Of a stretch of 54,536 nucleotides of DNA, positions 25,069-32,689 are shown one piece after another; position 1 is the stretch's first letter, and every line of letters begins with the position of its first letter. Under the pieces are notes generated by a model that worked only from the letters and a program-made list of their open reading frames with translations, was not told where the DNA came from and ran no database searches. Source of the stretch: Polaribacter sp. (GTDB taxonomy: Bacteria > Bacteroidota > Bacteroidia > Flavobacteriales > Flavobacteriaceae); NCBI GenBank assembly GCA_029245785.1, contig JAQWOR010000009.1:1-54536 (forward strand), written 5' to 3'. The position numbers were made by a program, and so were the translations under genes.

Positions 25069-25893
25069 ATGAATTCAAGTAAAAACTCGTCGAGAGGACG
25101 ACAAGATAGCTCTAAGAAACCTTTTCAAGGAAGAAAGAAGAAAGAATACAAAAAAATAAAATCTACGCCACAAGCTGATCCTTTAGATGGAATCAGATTG
25201 AACAAATACCTTTCAAACTCAGGAGTTTCTTCACGTAGAGAAGCAGATGTGTATATCGCTTCAGGCAATGTAACTGTAAACGGAAAAGTAGTCACAGAGA
25301 TGGGTTTTAAAGTAAAACCTGGCGATGAAGTTCGTTTTGATGGAACTTCCGTTTCTCCTGAAGAAAAAAAGTATGTGTTATTGAACAAGCCTAAAAATTA
25401 CATCACCACGATGGATGATGAACGAGGTAGAAAAACAGTGATGGACTTAATTATAAACGCTACCAAAGAGCGTGTGTATCCTGTGGGTAGATTAGATCGT
25501 AACACAACAGGCTTATTATTGTTTACCAATGATGGCGATTTGGCGAAAAAATTGACGCATCCAAAGCACAATGTTCAGAAATTGTACCATGCATCATTGG
25601 ATAAGAAATTTGACTTGAAACACCTACATCAACTTAGGGGAGAGGTAATTATAGAAGGACGGAAAGTGTTTATTGATGAAGTTGATTATGTAGCGGGAGA
25701 GTCTAAATCTGAAGTTGGAATTAAAATACATTCTGGACGTAATAGAATTGTTCGTAAAATCTTTGAGCACTTTGGCTATAAAGTAGTGAAATTAGATCGC
25801 GTTATTTTTGCAGGATTGACCAAGAAAAATTTACCAAGAGGGCGCTACAGAGAATTGACAGAACAAGAAGTGAATACCTTACATATGATATAA
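25069..25893 (+). CDS. RNA pseudouridine synthase, RsuA/RluB/E/F family
   Basis: Converts a specific uridine to pseudouridine, probably in 23S rRNA (RluB-type). A basic, low-complexity N-terminal tail (residues 1-38) precedes an S4 RNA-binding domain (IRLNKYLSNSGVSSRREADVYIASGNVTVNGKVV). The catalytic domain shows the aspartate in VGRLDRNTTGLLLFTNDGDLA, and IHSGRNRIVRKIFEHFGYKVVKLDRV. The length of 274 residues suits the family with its added tail. Confidence 0.93.
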   Translation: MNSSKNSSRGRQDSSKKPFQGRKKKEYKKIKSTPQADPLDGIRLNKYLSNSGVSSRREADVYIASGNVTVNGKVVTEMGFKVKPGDEVRFDGTSVSPEEKKYVLLNKPKNYITTMDDERGRKTVMDLIINATKERVYPVGRLDRNTTGLLLFTNDGDLAKKLTHPKHNVQKLYHASLDKKFDLKHLHQLRGEVIIEGRKVFIDEVDYVAGESKSEVGIKIHSGRNRIVRKIFEHFGYKVVKLDRVIFAGLTKKNLPRGRYRELTEQEVNTLHMI

Positions 25894-25933
25894 AGAAAAG
25901 CTTTTCAGATTATTTATGAAAAGAACAAATTGA

Positions 25934-25978
25934 TTAAACAACAAAGCGCCTTTTTTAAAAAGGCGCTTTGTTGTTTAA
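25934..25978. terminator. 45-base perfect palindrome containing the end of hutG
   Basis: Two perfectly complementary 22-base arms (25934-25955 and 25957-25978) with a GGCGC core meet at one central base. On the minus strand the first arm encodes the last codons of hutG (NNKAPF) and the TAA sits at the centre (25955-25957). It separates two convergent genes and probably ends transcription from both sides, although the T-runs outside the stem are short. Confidence 0.75.
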
Positions 25979-26971
25979 ATTCATCACCATAAAATCTACC
26001 AATTTAGCAGCTAAATTTGCTGTCAAATAATCACGATCTAAGGTGGGGTTCAACTCGGCAATATCACAAGAAATTACTTTGTTGCTGTCAAATAAAAATT
26101 GCAGCATTTTAAAGACAAAATAAGGTGTAAAACCCAGTGGAGAAGGAGCGCTTACTCCAGGAGCATAGGCCGATGAAAATCCATCCATATCAATGGTGAT
26201 ATACAAGAAATCATTCTTTTCAATAAACGGAATTAATCGTTTTTTTAACGCTGAAAGCTCTGTACTCGAAGACTCACAATCGTAATTGATAGCAAAATCT
26301 ATCTGGTTGTTTTTGGCAATGTCAAACAATTCTTTGGTATTGGATTGACGTTGAATACCAATGGCAAAATAATCAACAGATTCGTCTAATTTATTTGACT
26401 CAGAAATGATTTGATTAAAAGGAGTTCCTGAATTGCTTTTGGTTTCTATAGGACGCAAATCGAAATGTGCATCAAAATTGATGATGCCAATTTTTTTCTT
26501 TTCAGTGTGTTTCACTGCGTTTCGAATTCCCATAAAATGAGCATACGCCATGTCGTGTCCGCCGCCAATTGCGATAGGAAAAATACCTTTTGAAATCAGT
26601 TGGCAAATGACTTTACTGAAAGCTTCTTGACAGCCTTCCATATCTTCATCAATACAAATTACATCACCAAAATCACCCACACGTTTTGTATCGAAATGAA
26701 TGGGCAGTTTTGCCAGCCGCTCTCTTAACACTCTAGGGCCTTGTTTTGCCCCAGTTCTTCCAGGATTTCTTCGAACACCTTCATCGCAAACATAACCAAT
26801 CAAGCCAATATCAACAGAACTGTCGCTATGTAGGGCATTCATATTGGATAATTCAATTTCTTGATACCAATACTGTTTGCCAATATCTGGATTCGATTTT
26901 CTTCCTGTCCAATAAATTTGATGCGCAGGCTGATAGTCAGCTTGTTTGCTATTTTGAGTATGCTCTTTCAA
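25955..26971 (-). CDS. hutG: Formimidoylglutamase (arginase/agmatinase fold)
   Basis: Hydrolyses N-formimidoyl-glutamate to glutamate and formamide, the last step of histidine breakdown. Mn-binding signatures of the ureohydrolase fold are GGGHDMAYA, NFDAHFDLRP (DxHxD) and ITIDMDGFSSAYAPGVSAPSPLGF. At 338 residues it is of normal size. It is the last gene of the hut operon, 10 bases after hutI, and its stop codon is built into the terminator palindrome. Confidence 0.93.
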   Translation of the reverse strand: MKEHTQNSKQADYQPAHQIYWTGRKSNPDIGKQYWYQEIELSNMNALHSDSSVDIGLIGYVCDEGVRRNPGRTGAKQGPRVLRERLAKLPIHFDTKRVGDFGDVICIDEDMEGCQEAFSKVICQLISKGIFPIAIGGGHDMAYAHFMGIRNAVKHTEKKKIGIINFDAHFDLRPIETKSNSGTPFNQIISESNKLDESVDYFAIGIQRQSNTKELFDIAKNNQIDFAINYDCESSSTELSALKKRLIPFIEKNDFLYITIDMDGFSSAYAPGVSAPSPLGFTPYFVFKMLQFLFDSNKVISCDIAELNPTLDRDYLTANLAAKLVDFMVMNLNNKAPF

Positions 26972-26981
26972 ATTTTTATAA

Positions 26982-28220
26982 TTAATTGATTTCTATACCT
27001 TTTAGATATACTTTGTCCAGTTGGTTTTGACCAAAAGAATACGGGATAAACCCATACGAATTGATGGGTTTTGTGAGTAGTAAATTCGCTTGTTTTCCCA
27101 CAGTAATAGAACCTACTTCTTTTTCTAATCCCATGGCATACGCACCATTTATAGTTGCTGCATTGATGGCTTCTTCTGGCGTCATTTTCATTTTAATACA
27201 AGCGGTAGCAACCACAAAGTTCATGTTTCCAGAAGGTGTTGACCCTGGGTTGTAATCGGTTGCCAATGCCAACGGCAATCCTGCATCAATCATTTTACGA
27301 GCAGGTGTATACGGAATACTCAAAAAATAAGAACAACTCGGTAAGGCAACAGGCATGGTTGTAGTATTTTGGAGCGCAACGATATCTTGATCACGCATTT
27401 CTTCTAAATGATCTACAGACAATGCATTGTGTTTGACGCCTGCTTGCACACCTCCAATGGCTGTAAATTGATTCACATGAATTTTCGGAATCAGTCCGTG
27501 CTGTTGACCAGCTTTTAAAATCAACTCTGTGTCTTCAACAGAGAAGTAGCCAGTTTCACAAAAAATATCGACATATTCTGCCAATTTCTCTTCAGATATT
27601 TTTGGCATTATTTTATCAATCAACAACTGTAAATACCCTTGTTTGTTGTTTTTGTAGTTTGCAGGAACGGCATGTGCTCCTAAAAAAGTAGCTTTGATTG
27701 GAATGGAATAGTTTTCTTTTAGACGTTTGATAACACGGAGCATTTTTATTTCGGCATCCAGTGTCAATCCATAGCCTGATTTGATTTCTACAGCGCCAGT
27801 TCCTAATCGCATCACTTCTTCTAAACGCACTTTACTTTGTTGGTATAATTCTTCCTCAGAGGTTTCTTGTAATTTCTTTGCAGAGTTTAAAATTCCACCA
27901 CCTCGGTTTGCGATTTCTTCATAAGACAATCCATTGATACGATCTACAAACTCGCCTTCGCGATTTCCTGCATACACAATATGTGTATGCGAATCACACC
28001 AAGAAGGTAAGATCATTTTTCCAGAGGCATCTACAATGGTGTCAACGTCTATTCTCGGACAAGAATCCATGCTTCCAAAATCAGCAATAACCCCATTTTT
28101 AACCAATAGGTATGCATTTTGAATTGTTGGTAGTTGTTTCATTGCTGCTCCTGAAACAAAGGCAACAGGCGTTCTTCGAACTTGAACTAATTCTTTGATG
28201 TTTTTAAATAGTGTACGCAT
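26982..28220 (-). CDS. hutI: Imidazolonepropionase
   Basis: Opens imidazolone-5-propionate to N-formimidoyl-glutamate. An amidohydrolase TIM barrel is evident: metal-binding SWCDSHTHIVYAGNREGEF (HxH), substrate-contact INGLSYEEIANRGGGIL, KIHVNQFTAIGGVQ, and ALATDYNPGSTPSGNMNFV. The length is 412 residues. The start ATG shares one base with the hutU stop (TAATG), so the two are translationally coupled. Confidence 0.96.
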   Translation of the reverse strand: MRTLFKNIKELVQVRRTPVAFVSGAAMKQLPTIQNAYLLVKNGVIADFGSMDSCPRIDVDTIVDASGKMILPSWCDSHTHIVYAGNREGEFVDRINGLSYEEIANRGGGILNSAKKLQETSEEELYQQSKVRLEEVMRLGTGAVEIKSGYGLTLDAEIKMLRVIKRLKENYSIPIKATFLGAHAVPANYKNNKQGYLQLLIDKIMPKISEEKLAEYVDIFCETGYFSVEDTELILKAGQQHGLIPKIHVNQFTAIGGVQAGVKHNALSVDHLEEMRDQDIVALQNTTTMPVALPSCSYFLSIPYTPARKMIDAGLPLALATDYNPGSTPSGNMNFVVATACIKMKMTPEEAINAATINGAYAMGLEKEVGSITVGKQANLLLTKPINSYGFIPYSFGQNQLDKVYLKGIEIN

Positions 28221-30220
28221 TAAAAAAGGTCTTTTAAAATAGTATCTTCAACAATGTTTGGAAGGGTTACTGTTAAATTTGGGGTTCGTTCCATTTCACG
28301 TTTAATCGCAAAAAGGGCTTCGTCATTTCTTGCCCAACTTCTACGTGCAATGCCATTGTTTACATCGTAAAACAGCATATTTTTTAAGCGGGTATCTGCT
28401 TCTGGAGTTCCGTCTAACACCATTCCAAATCCACCATTGGTCACTTCTCCCCATCCAACACCTCCGCCATTGTGAATGGAAACCCAAGTAGCGCCTCTAA
28501 AGCTATCTCCAATCACATTGTGAATGGCCATATCGGCTGTAAACTTACTTCCGTCATAAATATTAGATGTTTCTCTGTATGGAGAATCCGTTCCGCTCAC
28601 ATCATGATGGTCTCTACCAATCACCACTGAGCCAATTTTTCCTGTTGCAATGGCATTGTTAAATGCTGCTGCAATTTTAGAACGTCCTTCAGCATCGGCA
28701 TATAAAATACGCGCTTGTGAGCCTACAACCATCTTATTCTTTTTAGCATCTTGTATCCATGTAATATTGTCTTGTAACTGCAATTGAATTTCTTCAGGTG
28801 AATGTACCATAATTTCTTGTAAAACATCCATAGCAATTTGATCTGTATAGTCTAGATCTTCTGATTTACCTGAAGTACACACCCAGCGAAAAGGGCCAAA
28901 TCCGTAGTCAAAACACATGGGGCCTAAAATATCTTGCACATACGAAGCGTATTTAAAATCAATGTTATTAGGAGCCATTACATCAGCACCTGCTCGAGAG
29001 GCTTCTAATAAAAAGGCATTTCCATAATCAAAAAAATAGGTACCTTTTGTAGTGTGTTTATTTACAGCTGCTGCATGTCGTCTCAAGGTTTCTTGTACTT
29101 TTTCTTTAAAGAGCGCTGGCGCTTCACGAATCAATCGGTTAGATTCATCGTACGAAATATCAACAGGGTAATAACCACCTGTCCAAGGAATGTGCAATGA
29201 AGTTTGGTCAGAACCAACATGAATATGGATGTTTTCTGTGTTAAAACGCTCCCAGACATCTACGACGTTTCCTATAAACGCGATCGAAATAACTTCCTTT
29301 TTTTCTTGTGCTTTTTTTGTGCGAATCAGTAAGGTGTCTATATCATCAATCAGCAAATCTACCCAGCCTTGTTCGTGGCGTTTTTTTGCTGCCTTCGGAT
29401 TTACTTCTGCACAAATACTAATACAACCTGCAATATTCCCTGCTTTGGGTTGCGCACCACTCATACCTCCTAAACCAGCAGTTAAAAATATTTTTCCAGC
29501 GGGTGTTTCTCCTTTTTTTAAAATTTTTCGAAAGGCATTCATCAAGGTAATGGTGGTTCCGTGTACAATTCCTTGTGTACCGATATACATAAAAGAGCCT
29601 GCCGTCATTTGCCCATATTGAGTAACACCTAATGCATTGAATTTTTCCCAATCATCAGGTTGTGAGTAGTTCGGAATCATCATTCCGTTGGTAACAACCA
29701 CTCTTGGAGCTTCTATTGAAGAAGGGAAGATTCCCATAGGATGCCCAGAATACAGGTGTAAGGTTTGTTCATTGGTCATGGTTGCCAAATACTGCATGGT
29801 TAGCAAGTATTGCGCCCAGTTTTGAAATACTGCCCCATTACCTCCATAGGTAATCAGTTCTTCTGGATGCTGTGCCACAGCAGGATCTAAATTATTATGC
29901 ATCATGAGCATAATGGCTGCTGCTTGATTCGATACTGCTGGGTATTCAGAAATCGGTCTTGCGTATATTGCATAGTCTGGCTTAAAGCGGTACATGTATA
30001 TACGTCCGAAATCTTGTAATTCTTGTGCAAATTCTACAGCCAATTCTTGATGCCATTTTTTTGGAAAATAACGCAAGGCATTTCTGATGGCCAATTGTTT
30101 TTCATCTGTTGATAAAATATCCTTTCGTTTAGGAGCTCTATTTCCATCTACTGGATATGCTTTTTTTAGGGGTAACTCAGCAGGGATTCCTTGTAAAATC
30201 TGTTCTTTAAAGGTTGTCAT
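28220..30220 (-). CDS. hutU: Urocanate hydratase (urocanase)
   Basis: NAD-dependent hydration of urocanate to imidazolone propionate. Characteristic stretches are YTGNGAVFQNW-type (here TYGGNGAVFQNWAQY), YSGHPMGIFPS, AGLGGMSGAQPKAGNIAG and the urocanase signature region YGFGPFRWVCTSGKSEDLDYTD. At 666 residues it belongs to the long form found in Bacteroidota. It lies 8 bases after hutH. Confidence 0.96.
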   Translation of the reverse strand: MTTFKEQILQGIPAELPLKKAYPVDGNRAPKRKDILSTDEKQLAIRNALRYFPKKWHQELAVEFAQELQDFGRIYMYRFKPDYAIYARPISEYPAVSNQAAAIMLMMHNNLDPAVAQHPEELITYGGNGAVFQNWAQYLLTMQYLATMTNEQTLHLYSGHPMGIFPSSIEAPRVVVTNGMMIPNYSQPDDWEKFNALGVTQYGQMTAGSFMYIGTQGIVHGTTITLMNAFRKILKKGETPAGKIFLTAGLGGMSGAQPKAGNIAGCISICAEVNPKAAKKRHEQGWVDLLIDDIDTLLIRTKKAQEKKEVISIAFIGNVVDVWERFNTENIHIHVGSDQTSLHIPWTGGYYPVDISYDESNRLIREAPALFKEKVQETLRRHAAAVNKHTTKGTYFFDYGNAFLLEASRAGADVMAPNNIDFKYASYVQDILGPMCFDYGFGPFRWVCTSGKSEDLDYTDQIAMDVLQEIMVHSPEEIQLQLQDNITWIQDAKKNKMVVGSQARILYADAEGRSKIAAAFNNAIATGKIGSVVIGRDHHDVSGTDSPYRETSNIYDGSKFTADMAIHNVIGDSFRGATWVSIHNGGGVGWGEVTNGGFGMVLDGTPEADTRLKNMLFYDVNNGIARRSWARNDEALFAIKREMERTPNLTVTLPNIVEDTILKDLF

Positions 30221-30227
30221 GGTTGTG

Positions 30228-31721
30228 TTATTTTACAGTGAATTGTTTATTTTTAACGAGCTGTATCATTGCATTGATATCTTCTTTTAAGATTCTGTCA
30301 TCTTCTAGTTTTTCTACCTTACTTCTGATGAGTTTAAAATTTTCTTCTATGATTGTTGAAAATGTATAAGGTCTTCTAAACTCCATTGCTTGTGCTGCAT
30401 ACATCAACTCTATGGCTAGTATTTTCTCAATATTTCCTAAAATCTGATTGAATTGTCTTCCTGAAATACTTCCCATAGAAACATGGTCTTATTGTCCTAA
30501 AGAAGTTGGAATACTATCCGCAGAAGGAGGGAAGCACAACGATTTATTTTCTGTAACCAATGCAGCGGTGGTGTATTGCGGAATCATAAAGCCAGAATTT
30601 AATCCACCAGCTTGGGTTAATAAACGAGGCAATCCAAATTTACCTTCCAAGAGCAAGTAGCAACGTCTGTCTGCAATGTTTCCTAATTCTGAAGCTGCGA
30701 TAGCTCCATAATCTAGTGCCATTGCCAACGGTTGTCCGTGAAAATTACCGCCAGAAATAGCTTCTGTTTCACTGATTATAATTGGATTGTCAGTTACTGA
30801 GTTCATTTCTATTTCTGCCAATTCATTCAAGTGGTAATAGGCATTTCTTGAGGCGCCGTGTACTTGCGGGATGCAACGCATAGAATACGGGTCTTGTACG
30901 CGCTCACAGCTTTCATGAGAGGTGTTGTTTTCAGAACCTTTAAACAACATTCGCATACGCTCAGCAACTTTTAAATTTCCTTTGAAAGGCCTAATAACGT
31001 GCAGTGCTTCTTTAAATGGAGAAGAAGATCCTTGATAACCTTCAATACTCATAGCGCCAGCAACATCTGCCAAATCAAGTAAATAGCTCATTTTTTGCAA
31101 GCCTTTTATGGCGTGTGCTAAAATAAATTGAGTTCCATTAATCAATGCCAACCCTTCTTTTGCTTGTAATTGAATTATAGGTAGATTATGTGTAGATAAT
31201 ACTTCTTTGGCAACAACAATTTCGTTGCCTATCCAAAATTCACCTTCACCCAATAGGGGTAAAAACAAATGTGATAAAGGAGCTAAATCTCCTGAAGCAC
31301 CAACAGATCCTTGTTCTGGAACAACAGGTAATAGGTTGTTTTCAATACAATAGATGATGCGTTCAATAACTTCCAATCTAATTCCAGAAAAACCTTGACA
31401 TAAGGCATGTACCTTGCAAATCATCATTATTTTAGACAATTCTTTATCGATAGGGTTTCCTACACCTACGGCATGCGTGATTAATAAGTTTTCTTGTAGT
31501 TTGCTGGTCTCTTTAGGAGTGATTTGTACATCACATAAAGGACCAAAACCTGTGTTGATTCCGTAAACAGCCTTGTCTCCATTAGCCATTGTCTCTACTT
31601 TTCTTCTGCTTTCTAGTACATTCTCTTTCGCTTCATTTGTAATAATGGCTTTGGTTTTTCCTTTAGAGATGGCTAGCACTGTATCAACCGTTAACTGATC
31701 TATTCCGTATTTAAATGTCAT
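30228..31721 (-). pseudogene. hutH: Histidine ammonia-lyase, interrupted by in-frame TAA
   Basis: Deaminates histidine to urocanate, first step of the pathway. The MIO-forming Ala-Ser-Gly is in GSVGASGDLAPLSH, at residues 142-144 when ATG 31721 is used. This agrees with the numbering of characterised HutH enzymes and supports that start over GTG 31730. A TAA at 30489-30491 follows SADSIPTSLGQ. The frame then continues DHVSMGSISGRQFNQILGNI to 30228, completing a normal ~500-residue enzyme. One base change (GAA to TAA) explains it. It is either an error in this assembly or a true loss that would block the pathway. Confidence 0.87.
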
Positions 31722-31746
31722 TTTTTTCACTATCGTTTGTTTGTAA

Positions 31747-31754
31747 CAAAGTTA
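31747..31754 (-). promoter_or_regulatory. -7 promoter box of the hut operon
   Basis: CAAAGTTA on the plus strand is TAACTTTG on the minus strand, 26 bases before the hutH ATG. A TTG (plus-strand CAA at 31775-31777) gives a -33 element with a 20-base spacer, a good match to the phylum consensus. Confidence 0.7.
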
Positions 31755-31756
31755 TT

Positions 31757-31771
31757 GGTATTTTTGATACC
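31757..31771. promoter_or_regulatory. Candidate LysR operator overlapping both promoters
   Basis: GGTAT-TTTTG-ATACC is a 15-base interrupted inverted repeat in the shared hutH/lysR control region. It covers the -7 box of the regulator gene and the spacer of the hut promoter. Confidence 0.45.
31759..31766 (+). promoter_or_regulatory. -7 promoter box of the LysR regulator gene
   Basis: TATTTTTG with TTTG 19 bases upstream (31736-31739), a full TTTG-N19-TAnnTTTG promoter, back to back with the hut promoter. Confidence 0.7.
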
Positions 31772-31804
31772 TAACAAGACTAATAGTATTAATAATTGAT
31801 AACC

Positions 31805-32689
31805 ATGGGTAATCAAATAGTATTGAGACATATCACCTATTTTTTGGCGGTAGCAGAAGATTTACATTTCAGAAAAGCGGCAGAACGTTTATTTATTTCT
31901 CAACCAGGATTGAGTCGGCAAATTAAACAAATGGAAGACGATTTGGGAATCAAGCTGTTTGAGCGCCATAATAGAAAGGTGCATTTGACCAAGCCTGGGT
32001 TGTATCTTCAGAAAGAGTTGACTCAGAACTTGAAGAACTTAACACATATTTTAAATCATGCAAAATTGTTGCATGATGGAATGGAAGGAGATTTAAAGCT
32101 CGGTTATGTGGGTTCTGCAATGCAGCAAATAATTCCAGATTTGTTATTGAGGTTTCAAAAGGAGCATCCAGAGGTGCTATTTAGTCTGAAAGAAATGGAC
32201 AATCAGCGGCAAATAGAGGGCTTGCTCTCTCATGATATTGATATGGGTTTTGTGCGTTTAGAACGGGTGCCAAGAGGTTTAGAAATACAGCCTGTATTGA
32301 AGGAGTCTTTTTGTTTGGTGCTACCTAAAAACCATCCTATTGATACGAGTAATTTTAAAAGCATTTCTCAATTTAAAGACGAATCATTTATACTGTTTGA
32401 CCCAGCATATAGTGCTTTTTATTACGAAAAGGTACTACAGATTTTTGACAATAGTGGCTTTTCGCCAATCATATCGCACAACACCATACATGCAAGTTCT
32501 ATTTACAAGTTGGTTGAAAATAATTTTGGTATTTCAATTGTTCCAAAATCGTTACAATTGGCTGAAAGCAAGGAAATAAAATTTATTGAGCTCAACAAAA
32601 TACCGCAACGGACGGTGTTGTCTGTTGTTTGGAATACTGAAAATAGAAATCCGATTTTAGCTAAAATTATAGAACAGGTTATTTCTTAA
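31805..32689 (+). CDS. LysR-family transcriptional regulator of the hut operon
   Basis: N-terminal winged helix-turn-helix: LRHITYFLAVAEDLHFRKAAERLFISQPGLSRQIKQMEDDLGIKLFERHNRKVHLT. A LysR substrate-binding domain follows (294 residues in total). ATG 31805 is preferred over the upstream in-frame TTG because LysR proteins begin a few residues before this domain. It is divergent from hutH with overlapping promoters, so it very probably controls hutHUIG; histidine or urocanate is the obvious candidate inducer, by inference. Its 3' end overlaps the convergent amylase gene by 11 bases. Confidence 0.92.
   Translation: MGNQIVLRHITYFLAVAEDLHFRKAAERLFISQPGLSRQIKQMEDDLGIKLFERHNRKVHLTKPGLYLQKELTQNLKNLTHILNHAKLLHDGMEGDLKLGYVGSAMQQIIPDLLLRFQKEHPEVLFSLKEMDNQRQIEGLLSHDIDMGFVRLERVPRGLEIQPVLKESFCLVLPKNHPIDTSNFKSISQFKDESFILFDPAYSAFYYEKVLQIFDNSGFSPIISHNTIHASSIYKLVENNFGISIVPKSLQLAESKEIKFIELNKIPQRTVLSVVWNTENRNPILAKIIEQVIS

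Noticed and set aside
29229..29621. 130-codon plus-strand frame inside hutU
   Set aside because: Antisense to a conserved urocanase region; composition is that of a reversed coding strand.
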